Source: JBEBVQ01 sp964527735 | Lineage (GTDB): Bacteria > Bacteroidota > Bacteroidia > Chitinophagales > Chitinophagaceae | Length of the DNA stretch: 64,000 nucleotides | Direction: 5' to 3' | Assembly: GCA_964527735.1 (NCBI GenBank) | Contig: CAZGPG010000004.1 | Location: 203,043-267,042, forward strand | Shown: piece by piece, positions 1-12,000 of the stretch | Numbering within the stretch: the first letter of the stretch is position 1 | How the letters are laid out: each line of letters opens with the position of its first letter | Made by a program: the position numbers and the translations under genes | Notes under the pieces: generated by a model | What the model was told of the DNA's origin: nothing | Seen by the model: only the letters and a program-made list of their open reading frames with translations | Databases searched by the model: none

Positions 1-87
1 CGCCGGGTGCTTCTCTTCGTGCATCCAGCCCGCCGGCAGCAGCACCAGCAGACAAAGCATTCTTCTTATTTTTTTCTGATCGGGCAT
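1..87 (-). CDS. N-terminus of a secreted or membrane protein (partial)
   Basis: An open frame runs leftward off the window edge from an ATG at 87. Its 29 visible residues begin MPDQKKIRRMLCLLVLLPAG: a basic start followed by a hydrophobic run, as in a signal peptide or first membrane helix. A second ATG at 60 could be the true start. The upstream side abuts a perfect inverted repeat at 89-150. Too little is visible to name a function; whether it is a real gene depends on sequence to the left of the window. Confidence 0.4.
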   Translation of the reverse strand, partial: MPDQKKIRRMLCLLVLLPAGWMHEEKHPA

Positions 88-88
88 C

Positions 89-150
89 TTTCAGGGATGA
101 GGATTGAGGGATGATCACTCAAACGTATTCCTCAATCCTCATCCCTGAAA
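89..150. repeat. Perfect 21-bp inverted repeat, GGGATGAGG family
   Basis: Positions 89-109 (TTTCAGGGATGAGGATTGAGG in sense) are the exact reverse complement of 130-150, with a 20-bp loop. The same purine-rich words (GGGATGAGG, GAGGGATGA) recur at 433-483, 1269-1320 and 1684-1750, so this is one member of a local dispersed family. Apart from the partial gene at the left edge, 88-460 holds no convincing gene. The rest of that gap is AT-rich with no recognisable RNA gene and no CRISPR repeat. Confidence 0.7.
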
Positions 151-432
151 CCAAGATACGGCAAATAATTGAATAATATAAACTGTATTATCACTTTGTT
201 TGAATAACTGTACATATTCTTCAAAAATATACCGCCTGTCTCTTTTACTTCCCGGGATCTCGCGTATGATCCGCAGGTTTTCCCAGTTCGATCATTTTAA
301 TAAGCCATTTTAGGTGCCTGCCAATGATCGTTACATAGGAAAATAGAACTACACACTATTGTATAAGCACTATAAGCACACAAAATGGAAAATATGTTTA
401 TTGTACTTTTTTCGCAAAAGCTATAATAACGG

Positions 433-483
433 ACAGGGGTGATGGATGAAATTTGAGTGGTCACCCCTCACCCCTGAACTCCA
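433..483. repeat. GGGATGAGG-family palindrome overlapping the cas6 stop
   Basis: CAGGGGTGA at 434-442 is the reverse complement of TCACCCCTG at 468-476, and the stretch is rich in GGGTGA/TCACCCC words. It overlaps the stop codon of cas6 (461-463), so the last codon of that gene lies inside the element. It is related in sequence to 89-150 and 1684-1750. Confidence 0.55.
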
Positions 484-1267
484 CGCATCCCATCCCCAAA
501 CTATTATACACCCCCACACCCGCATTTACCAGCAGCTCAACCGCCGGACCCGTGCCCCGTACCCTGAGCCTGAAGTTAGTATACCCTCGGATCTTCGTTT
601 CCGCCGGGGTATCCGCTTTAATAGTCACCAGGCGCGACCTGGGTGGCTGCGGGAACAAGACAGTTTCCATCGCAGCCCCGGCAAATGTGGTATCTACCGA
701 TTCCGCACCATGCAGCGCCGCATATTTCTCTTTCCAGTTATGCAGCAACTGCGGAATAAATTCCGGCTGCTCCGGCGACAGGAACGTATAATGTTCTTCC
801 TGTCTGTTTTTGATCCCGCAAACCACCGGCGACAAGGGGTGTAGTAGCAATTCATGTACGGAAGCGTCTGCGGGTACGGCCGGCAGCGCGGGTACGGCCG
901 TTACCTGGCTGATGTAAAAAACAACACGGCTGTGCCGGTCGGCGACCTGCAACTCCTGATTCATAAAAAGTCCCCGGATAAATGTTTCCGCGGCCTGCGG
1001 CAGGTGAAAGGATACCGTCAGCTCTGCCCGGTCGGTGAGTAGTTGTAACCCGTTGTCCCGGATTTTGAAAGGCGTGCGCAGATCGGAAAAAGTGAACAGC
1101 TTGAAGTTTTTCAGTCCCACTCCATAACCTTTGTCGTGCAGGAAGGCGGCATATGCCTCATCCGCCCGCCCGATGATCCTGTAAATAGCGGCAGACAGCG
1201 GATACTGGTAGTGAAAGGTCAGCAATGACCCCGGACCAGTGCGTGTTAATGACAGTTTGAAGCGCAT
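461..1267 (-). CDS. cas6: CRISPR-associated endoribonuclease Cas6 (orphan)
   Basis: Cas6 cleaves CRISPR precursor RNA within the repeat. The 268-residue product has the family layout. An N-terminal ferredoxin-like half carries FHYQYPLSAAIYRIIG, a YAAFLHDKGYG segment and FKLFTFSDL, a trio typical of Cas6. The C-terminal glycine-rich loop GVGVYNSLGMGCVEF ends the protein and is the family hallmark. I chose the ATG at 1267 because it directly precedes MRFKLSLTRTG, where family homology begins; the longer frame from 1318 reads through a palindromic repeat. No cas1, cas2, cas3, effector or repeat array is visible within the window, so the gene stands alone here. The upstream side carries a palindrome arm and the stop lies in another. 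Family assignment is confident; a partner array elsewhere in the genome is an inference. Confidence 0.9.
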   Translation of the reverse strand: MRFKLSLTRTGPGSLLTFHYQYPLSAAIYRIIGRADEAYAAFLHDKGYGVGLKNFKLFTFSDLRTPFKIRDNGLQLLTDRAELTVSFHLPQAAETFIRGLFMNQELQVADRHSRVVFYISQVTAVPALPAVPADASVHELLLHPLSPVVCGIKNRQEEHYTFLSPEQPEFIPQLLHNWKEKYAALHGAESVDTTFAGAAMETVLFPQPPRSRLVTIKADTPAETKIRGYTNFRLRVRGTGPAVELLVNAGVGVYNSLGMGCVEFRGEG

Positions 1268-1268
1268 T

Positions 1269-1320
1269 TTTTCAGGAATGAGGGGTGAGGATTGAAAGAT
1301 GAAGATAAGATGAATCATTC
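1269..1320. repeat. GGGATGAGG-family element upstream of cas6
   Basis: The purine-rich stretch just upstream of the cas6 start contains CAGGAATGAGGGGTGAGG and AATCATTCACCC, words shared with the palindromes at 89-150 and 1684-1750. It looks like a half or degraded copy. Any cas6 leader RNA would include it. Confidence 0.45.
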
Positions 1321-1395
1321 ACCCATACTTCCCGGTCTTCAAAATGACGCTGCAGGCATGAATTTTACCTGAATAATTTAAAATCTTTTATCACT

Positions 1396-1689
1396 ATGAA
1401 ACAAACAAAGCAAACACCCGAAGAATCACAGGAAGAACGGAAAGACAAATCTTTTCCCGGATATCCGTCTTACCCCGCAAAAGATGATATCTACCGCAAG
1501 GGAGAAGAAGAACCATATACGGAAGAGGAACCCGCCGAAGAAAAAACTCCTTCGCTGGACGACGGCCTGGACATACCAGGCGCAGAGCTGGATGATGCAG
1601 ACGAATCCATAGGCGCAGAGGATGAGGAAAACAATTATTACAGCCTTGGGGGAGATCAGCATACCGATCTGGAGGAAAATCAGGATTGA
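1396..1689 (+). CDS. Small acidic protein of unknown function
   Basis: A 97-residue, very acidic, low-complexity protein rich in Glu and Asp, with no signal peptide or membrane segment. It contains a FPGYPSYPAKDDIYRK segment followed by acidic blocks. The pattern of a short PGYPxYP motif before a Glu/Asp-rich tail is one I associate with small conserved hypothetical proteins of Bacteroidota, from memory only. The ATG at 1396 follows an A/T-rich leader. The stop is immediately followed by a GGGGTGAGGAATGAGG palindrome. The gene is divergent from cas6 and I see no functional link. I do not recognise a function. It is probably a real gene, given codon-like composition and an intact frame next to non-coding repeats. 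Confidence 0.6.
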   Translation: MKQTKQTPEESQEERKDKSFPGYPSYPAKDDIYRKGEEEPYTEEEPAEEKTPSLDDGLDIPGAELDDADESIGAEDEENNYYSLGGDQHTDLEENQD

Positions 1690-1750
1690 GGGGTGAGGAA
1701 TGAGGGATGAGGGATGATCATTCAAATTCCTCCCTCACCCCTCCTCCCTT
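1684..1750. repeat. GGGATGAGG-family palindrome
   Basis: Purine-rich GGGGTGAGGAATGAGG words at 1689-1720 are followed by the pyrimidine-rich complement TTCCTCCCTCACCCC at 1726-1742, so the segment can fold. It lies between the convergent ends of the small acidic gene (stop 1689) and the OmpA-type gene (stop 1753) and may serve as a bidirectional terminator, although the T-run is weak. Confidence 0.55.
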
Positions 1751-1752
1751 AA

Positions 1753-2979
1753 TCATTCAAAAGAAATAACCGCCTTTCTGCTGAGGAAGTTATCCCTTGT
1801 CACCTGCTGGGTCTCTTCTATCCGTACCGTTATCGTTCCTCCGTAGCCCAGTGTTTCCGTAATGAACCGTTTCACGGCATCCGCTCTTTTTTCTTTGAGC
1901 CGTTGATTAAAGCTTTCCTTACCGGTATTGTCGGCATAGGCCGTAACCGTCAGGGCAGGAGCGGCAGCGCCAATGAGCGCGTCGGTCAGTGTCTTTTTGG
2001 CTTCCCGCGTCAGGTAGGCCGAGCTGACATTGAAATATACCGATACCGGGGGAACAGGTGTAGCTTCCGGTGGCTCAGGGATCGCGTTCAGCTGTTGCTG
2101 TAGTACGGCTATCTGCTGCCGCAGCTCCGCTACCTGACCTTTGAGCGCTGCCTGCTCCGCGCGCAGGGCATCGTCCGTAGCCGGCGCTATTATTACCGGC
2201 GCTTGCGGTGCGCCAAAATATTCCGGATCGAAGAAGTTCACGCCATACATCGGTTTGTTCCGGGATTTACCGAACGTGTAAGCCACACCCAGCCCTGTGC
2301 TCAGGTAAGGATTGTTGCCTGTGGCATTGTTGTAGCCGTCAAAACCGTCATGATATACCATGTTGTATGTCGCGTCCAGCTCTACGCGCAGGTAGTTCGT
2401 TATACGGTATTGGAACCCGCCGCCCAGCCGGCATGTCCAGAAGTCATCCTCCGCATTTCCGTTGCGGCTGTCATCCGAAATCAGGTAACGATCCGCTTCA
2501 AAATGTCCCCAACCCAAACCTGCTTTGGTATACAAGCCCCAGCGTCGTGTGCCGCGCCGCTTGTCTATATTGCTCAGGTGAAACAGCATGTCCCCGTAAA
2601 CCGTATAAAAGCTGTTTTTGTAATACTCCACATCGTTCGCGCCTGTCATCTGTCCCCAACGGTACCCGGCCTGTACGCCCAGTAATGGTGTGAACTGCTT
2701 TTCCAGGTAACCCTCCAGCCCTATATCCACCTGCGTCTTGTCGCCTGTCAGGCCCTGCAGATCGCGGCTCAGCTCCGTATCGTTCCGGTACGACGGCAGG
2801 TCGTACAAATGCAGGCCACGGATACCGATGCTCCAGCCCTTCAGCTTTGACGGCTGATCAGGCATTACTGCATCCTGCGCGTAGAGCACCGTACCTGTGG
2901 ACAATAACAGCGCCGTCACGGATAACGTACAAACAATACCGGCACTACGTCTTGCTCTTGCCTTTATATATGATCTCAT
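1753..2979 (-). CDS. Outer-membrane beta-barrel protein with OmpA-type C-terminus
   Basis: A 408-residue envelope protein. Residues 1-34 form a signal peptide with a long basic start (RSYIKARARRS) and end near LYAQ. Residues about 45-245 alternate aromatic and polar residues as in an outer-membrane beta-barrel (GYRWGQMTG, LGVAYTFGKS). A short coiled coil (EQAALKGQVAELRQQI) leads into an OmpA-like domain at about 310-408. That domain carries VYFNVSSAYLT and a divergent NTGKESFNQRLKEKRADAV core, the family's peptidoglycan-contact region. The start lies 29 bp after the stop of the giant T9SS cargo gene on the same strand, so co-transcription is likely and the protein may help anchor or display that cargo. 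It does not look like PorP/SprF. The product class is secure; the link to the cargo is inferred from position. Confidence 0.85.
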   Translation of the reverse strand: MRSYIKARARRSAGIVCTLSVTALLLSTGTVLYAQDAVMPDQPSKLKGWSIGIRGLHLYDLPSYRNDTELSRDLQGLTGDKTQVDIGLEGYLEKQFTPLLGVQAGYRWGQMTGANDVEYYKNSFYTVYGDMLFHLSNIDKRRGTRRWGLYTKAGLGWGHFEADRYLISDDSRNGNAEDDFWTCRLGGGFQYRITNYLRVELDATYNMVYHDGFDGYNNATGNNPYLSTGLGVAYTFGKSRNKPMYGVNFFDPEYFGAPQAPVIIAPATDDALRAEQAALKGQVAELRQQIAVLQQQLNAIPEPPEATPVPPVSVYFNVSSAYLTREAKKTLTDALIGAAAPALTVTAYADNTGKESFNQRLKEKRADAVKRFITETLGYGGTITVRIEETQQVTRDNFLSRKAVISFE

Positions 2980-3008
2980 ATGCTTATTGCTATTTTCCCC
3001 TCAGGGGT

Positions 3009-6000
3009 TTATCTCAATGTTACTTTCCTTGTTGTTGTATGGCTGCCCGATGTAAAATGCAGGTAGTACATGCCGCGCGGCAGATCACCAAGGTCAAGCT
3101 GCACACGCTCTATACCAGGGTGCTGTACCTTCCGCGCCAGGATGCGCTGACCCGTTGCGCTGTAGCCCTCGATGGAGAGTTCATCCCTCCAGTGCTCCGG
3201 CACTTCTATCGTCACCATGCCTGTGGACGGGTTGGGATACAACAGCAGGTCGCCGTGCACCGTCTGGTCCGTGATACCTACGCCGCCGCCTCTCGTACCG
3301 ATCACATGATCGTCTGACAGCGCCGTACAGCCCTCAGCATTTGATACCACTACCTGGTAGTTGCCGCCTTCGGTGTACGTATACTGCTGCGTTGTGGCGC
3401 CCGGTATCAGGTGGCCGTTGCGGTACCATTGGTACGTGATATAGTTACCTGTCGTTAGTGTCGTAGAGCCGATACGGGATACTACCGGTATTACCGGCGC
3501 CGGTAATACCGTGATCGCGATCGTGCCGTTTGTGCTGCAACCTTGTCCGTCTGTATAGGTATAGCTCAGCACATGGCGTCCTGTGGCTGCTGCTGCCGGA
3601 TCGAATGTACCCGGCGCTGTCACACCTGCACCGCTCCACGCAATGCCTTGCTGACCCAGCGTCAGGTCTACCGGGGATTCATATACACAGATCTGCGTCA
3701 GTGACGGCAGTTGTGCTTCACCCTGCGCCAGCACCGTCACCCGGAAGCTCACCGTAGTGATGTTGCCTGCCGCATCCTTCAGCTCAAAGGTATTTACCGT
3801 TGTCCCGGTCGGGAAAATATTACCGCTGGGCAGCCCGGCGATCCGTGTTACCGTTACCGGCCCGCAATTGTCCGTACCCGTGGGTAATGTATACGTGTAT
3901 GCCGCACCACAGATACCTACCGTATCATCGGCAGGCCTGCTGCTTACAATGGGCGCCTGCCGGTCTTCAACCGTTACCGTAAATGATGCCGTCGTACGGT
4001 TGCCTGCGGCGTCTGTCGCCGTAAATGTCACTGTGGTCACACCGACCGGGAAGCGGTCGCCGGACTGGTGACTGCCGGTCAGTGTTGCTCCGCTGCAGTT
4101 GTCTTCCACAGCAGGAGCGTTGAAAGTAACCACAGCATCACAACGGCCATTGTCTGCCGCCCTGACCAGATCTCTGCCGGCGCCGCGCCAATTGATAACC
4201 GGCGCTATCTCATCACGGACCACTACCGTAAAGCTGATCGTCGTACTGTTGTTATACGCATCTGTAGCCGTATAGCTCACCACGGTGCTACCGACCGGAA
4301 ATGTGCTGCCCGGCGTATGGGTCTTTGTGATCACAGGCGGCGTACCGCAGTTATCCACCGCAAACGGCTCTGCCCAGCTCACCGTAGCCTCGCAGCTCTG
4401 GCTGTCGGGTACAATCGTAAATATGGCCGGTATGTTGCTGAACACCGGAGCTATCGTATCCACTACCGTCACCGTAAAGCTGCCCGTACGCGTATTGCCG
4501 CTGCCGTCACCGGCTGTCACCGTTACTGTCGTCGTCCCTACCGGGAAGATACCGCCGTTCAGATGTGAGGTCTGCACCTGCGTACCCGGACAGTTATCGC
4601 TGGCTGTAATGGTGGTCCACTGTACCGGCGCACTGCACTGACCTGCCCCCACGTAAGCCGTGATCGCTGCAGGCAGGTTGTCAATCACAGGACGGATCGT
4701 GTCGTGTACAGTAACGATCGCTGTCTTCTGTGCGCTGTTTCCGCTGCTGTCTGTCGCTGTCAGCGTCACCGTATTCGCACCCAGGTCTGCACAGTCGAAC
4801 ACGCTTATATCCAGGCCTAATGTCTGAATGCCGCAATTATCCGTGCTGTTATTATTCACCTGCGCAGGTGTAATGGCCGCAGTGCCGTTACCATCCAGGT
4901 ACAGCGTCAGGTTCCGGGTATTGACAACCGGCGGCGCCTGATCGGCTACCGTCACCGTAGCCTGTGCTGTGGCGATATTGCCATTAACGTCCGTCACTGT
5001 CAGTGTTACCGTATTCACACCTTTGTTGCTGCACTCGAACGATGTTTTGCTCAGCGTCATCGTCTGTATGCCGCAGTTGTCGCTGCTGCCGTTATTCACA
5101 TCTGCCACCGTCAGTGTAGCGGTACCGCCTGCATTCAGGTAGATCGTCGGGTTACGCGTCACTACTACGGGTCGGGTTGTATCCCGTACTGTTATCACAG
5201 CCGTACCGCTGCGGCTGTTACCGCTGCCGTCTGTTACTGTAAGCGTCACTGTATTGATGCCTGTGTCAACGCAATTGAAGCTGCTCTTGTCTATGTTTCT
5301 CGTTGTAATACCACAGTTGTCACTGCTGCCGTTATCTACATCCGCAGCCGTAATGGAGGCTGTACCGGATGTATTCAGATATATGGTCAGGTTCCGGGTC
5401 GCCACTACGGGCCGTACTGTATCCAGCACCGTTACTAACGCCTGGGCAAAGCTGCTGTTACCGCTGCGGTCCGTGACCGTCAGGCGTACGGTGTTCTGAC
5501 CCGCATTACTGCAGTTAAATGTTGTTTTATCCAGGACCCTGTTGGTTATCGTGCAGTTGTCACTGCTGCCGTTGTCCACGTCCCCGGCGGTGATCGTAGC
5601 ATTTCCTCCTGCGTTCAGGTAGACGGAGATGTTGCGCGTTACCACTGTGGGCGCTGTCTGATCCACCACCCGGACAATGGCTGCTGCACTGTCCCTGTTT
5701 CCGGCCACATCGGTCACTATCAGATGAACTGTGTTATTACCTGTGTCTGTACAGCTGAAGCTCGTCCGGCTCAGGGCAAGGCTCTGTATCCCGCAGTTAT
5801 CCGTGCTGCCGTCGTTGATGTCGGCAGTAGTGATTGTTGCTATACCCGATGCATTCAGGGCGACCGTGATATTTTTGGTGCGTACCACCGGACGGATCGT
5901 ATCCAGCACCGTTACCGTGGCCGTGCCGGTACGTATATTACCCGATGCATCCGCTGCCGTCAGCGTTACTGTATTGGCGCCACGGCTGGTGCAGTCGAAG

Positions 6001-9000
6001 GTGGCCTTGTCCAGGCTTAAAGAAGCGATAGCACAATTGTCGGTACTGCCATTGTTGACATCTGCCGCCGTAATCGTAGCATTTCCGCTGCCGTTCAGAT
6101 ATACTGTGATATTTTTCGTTACCACTACCGGGCGCGTGCTGTCTACCACCACCACCATCGCCTGTACCTGGCTACTATTGCCGCTGCTGTCTGTTACCGT
6201 CAGGTGAACGAGATTATTTCCCGTATTCGTACAGTTGAAAGCCGTCTTGTCCAATGTGCGGCTCATAATACTACAGTTATCCGTGCTGCCGTTATCCACA
6301 TCTGCGGCAGTGATCGCAGCGTTACCGCCACCGTCGAGGTACACTGTGATGTTCCTGGCCTGGGCAACGGGCGCCGACTGGTCAACTATCCGCACTATTG
6401 CTGCCACACTGTCCAAGTTGCCGGAAACGTCCGTTACCATCAGCCACACCGGGTTATTACCTGTGTCTGCACAACCAAAGCTCGTTCTGCTCAGTGTCAT
6501 GCCCTGGATACCACAGTTATCCGTGCTGCCGTCGTTAATATCGGCGGTTGTGATCGTTGCCACACCCGAAGCATTCAGGGGCACTGTGATATTTTTGACA
6601 CGCGCCACCGGGCGAACCGTATCCATTACCGTTATGGTAGCTGCAGCGCTATGCACATTACCGGATGCGTCCACCGCCGTGAGCATTACCGTATTGGCGC
6701 CACGGCTGGTGCAGTTAAAGCTGGTCTTGTCCAGGCTCAGGCTTGTGACCCCGCAGTTGTCGCTGGTGCCGTTATTCACTGCGGCTGCAGTAACGGATGC
6801 CATTCCTGCACCGTCCAGATAGATTGTCGTGTCCTTCGTCACTACCATCGGACGGCTCGTATCCACTACCGTGATCACCGCGTTCGACCATGACTCGTTC
6901 CCGCTATAATCCCGTGCATACAGTCGTACCGTATTCTGACCTCTTTGTGAGCAGGTGAATGTATCCCTGTCCAGATAGAATGTTTCTATTCCGCAGTTGT
7001 CCGTACTGCCGTTATCCACAGCCGAAGGCATTACCGTTACGCGGCCTGTGTCGTCCAGGTATACCGTTATATTGCGCGTGTGTACGACCGGAGCCGCTAC
7101 ATCCCGCACCGTTACCGTGGCCGGCGCGGTAGCACTGTTATTCTTATTATCTGTTACCGTCAGCAGGACTGTATTGGCGCCTGTGTCCGCACAGGTAAAG
7201 ACTGTACGGTCTGCAGCAAAATGCAGCAGGTTCGTACAGTTGTCCGTGCTGCCGCTGTCGAGCTGGGAGGCTGTCAGCGTCGCCTTCCCCTGGTTATCCA
7301 GCTCCAGCACGAGATTACGCGTCCGTACCTGCGGACGTATCGTATCCAGCACGGTCACCAGCACCTGCGCCGCAGATGCATTACCCGACGGATCTGTTAC
7401 CGTGAGCGTTTCCAGGTTCAGCCCCGTCTGCACACAGGTGAATGTTGTACGGCTCAGCGACAGTGATACACCGCAGTTGTCATAGCTGCCGTTGTCTGCT
7501 GCCGATGCTGTTATTGTTGCCTCACCATTATTATCCAGGTATAAGGTCAGGTTACGGGCAATTGCAACGGGGCGTATCGTATCACGAACAGTCACCACCG
7601 CAATACCCGTACCGGTATTACCGCTGCTGTCGCGGGCAAATAAGGTTATGTTATGAACACCGGTTTCCGTACAGCCAAAAGAATTATTGTCCACCCATAT
7701 GCTGTCTATACCACAGGCATCTGTTGAACCGTTATTAACTGCTGCAATGATAAAGCTGCCATTACCCGTGCCATCCAGGTATACAGTTGCCGGACGGGTC
7801 AGCACTACGGGACGCACCGTATCTACTACCGTCACTGTTGCCGTGCCGGTACCTATATTACCACTACTGTCACGGGCTGATAAGGTCACGACATTTGCAC
7901 CTGTATTATTACAGCCAAATGTGATCACATCCAGCCACAGGCTGTCTATGCCACAGTTATCCGATGAGCTGTTATTGATCTGACCCACACTGATATTACC
8001 AGTGCCTGATCCGTCCAGGTATACCGTCACCGGTTGCGTCGCCACCACAGGACGTATCGTATCCGCTACCGTTACCGGGGCGGTTCCTGTACCAATATTA
8101 CCGCTGCTGTCACGAACCGATAATGTCACGGTATTTACCCCGAGATCATTACAGGAGAAACCCGTAACGTCCAGCCACAGGCTGTCTATGCCACAATTAT
8201 CCGAGGAGCCGTTATTGATATCACTTATGGTAATACCACCGTTACCCGATCCGTCCAGATATACTGTAAGCTCCTGCGTGACCACGACAGGACGTACCGT
8301 ATCTTCAACCGTAACAATAGCCGTTCCGGTACCAATATTACCGCTGCTGTCGCGAACGGATAATGTCACCATATTCGCTCCGATATCATTGCAGGAAAAG
8401 TCTGCAACATCCAGCCATATACTATCTATACCGCAATTATCCGTGCTGCTGTTATCTATAGCCCCGGCAGTAATGGCGGCATTGCCTGATCCATCCAGAA
8501 ACACCGTTAACGGCTGAGTAACTACAACCGGCCGCACGGTATCCGCTACTGTGACCGTCAACGTCCCTGTGGTAGTATTACCACTGCTGTCGCGTGCTGA
8601 TAATATTAAGGTATGGGTACCGATATCGGCACATGAGAAATCCGTAACATCCAGCCATAAGCTGTCGATACCACAATTATCCGAAGAAGCGCTGTCTGCA
8701 TCTGCAGCTAAAACAGAAGCCACTCCCGCCGCATCCAGGTAAACCACCAGGTCACGCGCCCATACAACAGGAGCCAGCGTATCCAGCACCGTAACCGACG
8801 ACACACCGGCGCCAACGTTGCCGCTGCTGTCGCGGACAAATAATGTCACGGCATTGACTCCTGTATCGCCGCAGGCAAATGAAGTCACGTCCAGCCACAG
8901 GCTGTCTATCCCGCAATTATCCGAAGACAGGCTGTCTATCTGTGCAGCCGTAACGGAAGTATTGCCCAGGGTATCAAGATAAGCCACTATGTTGCGCGTC

Positions 9001-12000
9001 CATACCACAGGCGCCAGGGTATCCGCCACTGTTACTGATGCCGTACCTGTACCAATGTTACCGCTGCTGTCGCGGACGGACAATGTTACTGTATTGGCGC
9101 CTGTATTACTGCAATCAAACGAAGTCACATCCAGCCACAGGCTGTCTATGCCACAGTTATCCGAAGATGCATTATCTACCTGTGCCGGCAACAGGGTAGC
9201 CTGACCTGCTGTATCCAGGTAAACGGTCAGGTTTTGGGTTTGTACCACTGGTGGCAATGTATCCAGTACCCGGACGATAGCGCCTGCCTGTACGGTATCA
9301 CCATAATTATTATAAGCAGTAAGCGTTACCGGAATTCCATCCTGCCACATAATTACAAAAGGAGCATCATTATTATTTCGCTGCTGGGATACGTATAAGA
9401 CTCCATCCGGGCCGGATGTCATCTGCTGGCCATACACATCGCCCGCGCCGGTTACCCCAAGCGGCAACCATTGGCTGCCGTCCCATTGCAATACTTTCGT
9501 GCTGTCTGTATTATAATCTCCATAAGCAAGGGTGAGCGCATTTCCGGCCCCGACAGCCAGGCTGGTATAATCCGCACGGTTTTCAGAAACACCTAATTCA
9601 TTCCCCAGAAATTCCCACGTAGTTCCGTTCCATTTTCTTACAATGGCTTTCTCATCACGGAAGACATCATTATAAGCAATGTGTGGTACGCCCTGTGCAT
9701 CCGTTACCATGCTCAGATATCCGGCCTGAGCAAAAAGGTGACCAAAAGAAAGTACACGGTCGCCAAGCGGGTGCCATGACGTACCATCCCAGCAATAAAC
9801 AGAAGGTCCTTCCCTGTAATAGGTGCCATTGCTCCAGTCAGCGTCCAATTCTATAAACCCTGCGTACACCGTATCTCCTCCCCCGAATGCAAGTGACTGC
9901 CAGCCGGTATTGAACACTTCAATACCATCATTACCTAACTGTTCCCAGGCAGATCCGGTCCAGCGCTTCACATTCGTAATATTGCCGTTATCTCCGTCAT
10001 GGTATGCGACATACAGCGTACCATCAGGCGAAAACTTCATATCTACAGACCATATGTCTACAGAAGGGGTTACATGATTATCCAGCAGGATCCATTGGGC
10101 GCCATCCCAGCGTGCCACCTTCAGTCCGTCGGCTTCATTAGGCTCATCATAGGCGACATAAGGATACCCGTCAGGACCTACGGCAAGCGCTTTCCTGTAA
10201 GAAATCCAGGGAAAATCCGGCCCAAGCTGGTTCCAGTCCGTACCATCCCACTCCAATACACGCAGTTGATTGACTGAATAAGTTCTATCCTGGAATGCAA
10301 TATAAACTTTGCCATTGTTACCCGCCGCAATGCCGGCATCATAAACTTCGCCGTCAAGCGGATCATTACCAAGCGTTTCCCAGCTTCCGCCGGCGCCCAG
10401 GTCATCGCATGAAAAATCAGTACGATCGAGTAGAAGGCCGGCATAACCTGTGCTGCCGTAGCCCACACTGTCGGCGCTCACCGTAGCGGTACCGTTAGCA
10501 TCGAGGAATGCCGTGTAATTCCGGACCTGTGCCACCAGCGCCAGGCGGACACGCACCGTGGCCGTGGCCGATGAAATATTCCCGTTGACATCGGCTACCG
10601 TCAGCGTCACGGTCTGGTCGCCCAGGTCTGCGGTGGTGAATACCGTCTTGTCCAGCCACATGCTGTCTATGCCGCAATTGTCGGTGCTGCCGTTGTTGAT
10701 GTCTGCCACAGTGACCGTACCGGTATCTGTTATTACCAGGTCAATATCCCGGACAACGACCTGCGGCCGGATCGTATCCAGTACCGTTACGAACGAACGC
10801 GCAACAGCCGTATCATCTGACGCGCTCACGGCGCCCAACGTCACCGGTACGCCTGGCGGGAGCCAGCGATGTACGGTTGCCTTACCGCCGTTCACATCAT
10901 CCTGGTAAGCCACGTAAACCGTACCGTCCGGGCCGGTGACAAGGCTTTGCTTATAGGCGGCGCCGGCAGAGATCCCGCGTGCAGCCACAGGCGACCAAAC
11001 GCTGCCATCCCAGCGGAAAACCGATGTCTTGCTGCTGCTTCCCCAATCCCGGCAGGCCAGATATACCGTACCGTCAGGGGCAACAGTAAGGCTTTGATCG
11101 GTGGATGATCCGATAGAAGCAATCCCCGAAGCTCCGCCCAGCGCAGACCAGGCGCTGCCGTCCCAGCGCAGCACCAACGTTCTCAGATAAGCGGGATCGC
11201 CCGCAAGTGTACTTTGGTACGCTACATATACTGTACCATCCAGCCCTACGGCAACACGCTGAAACTGGGAGCTGCCGACAGAAATACCCGCTCCGCCCAA
11301 TGCAGACCAGACACTGCCGTCCCAGCGCAGCACTGTAGTCTTATAATCATTCTCTATATCTAAATAGGCCACATACGGCGTACCGTCCGGGCCAACGGCA
11401 AGGCTTTGATTAGTGGCGCTGCCGGCAGAAATACCCACACCCCCGAGCGCCGACCAGGCACTTCCGTCCCAGCGCATGACCGTAGTACTCAGTCCATTAT
11501 CCGAATCGCGATAGGCTACATATAGCGTGTCGCCACGGCCCGCAGCAAGGCTCTGGTAATAGGCGCCTCCTGCAGAAATGCCTGCAGTGCCGACCGGCGA
11601 CCAGCCGCTGCCGTCCCAGCGCATGACAGTCGTTTTGCTGCCGTTTCCCCCGTCACCGTATGCGACGTACAGCGTACCATCCGGGCCAACGGCCAGGCTT
11701 TGAGTCGAGGTACTGCCGGCAGAAATACCCACTCCGCCCAGTGCAGACCAGCCGCTGCCATCCCAGCGTAAGACAGTCGTTTTGTTGCCTGCATTTCCAT
11801 CCCGGTAAGCCAGGTACAGCGTACCGTCGGGGGCGGTGGCAAGACTGTGATAATCCGTGCTGCCGGGGGAGATACCGATCCCGCCTAATGTTTCCCAGGT
11901 GTTATCAACACCGTAGCCGATATCGGCGCATCCGAAGTCCGTCCGGTCCAGGAACAGCGTGCTGTAGCCTGCGCCGCCGTTATCTATATCTGCCGGGCTG

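Noticed and set aside
1753..2979. SprF/PorP-type partner of the giant cargo
   Set aside because: The barrel is followed by a coiled coil and an OmpA-type domain, which PorP/SprF proteins lack.
4000..9200. Numerous rightward frames of 60-230 codons opposite the giant T9SS gene
   Set aside because: They are periodic antisense echoes of the HYR-like repeats (VTV.PL.S type) and have no independent start or domain.
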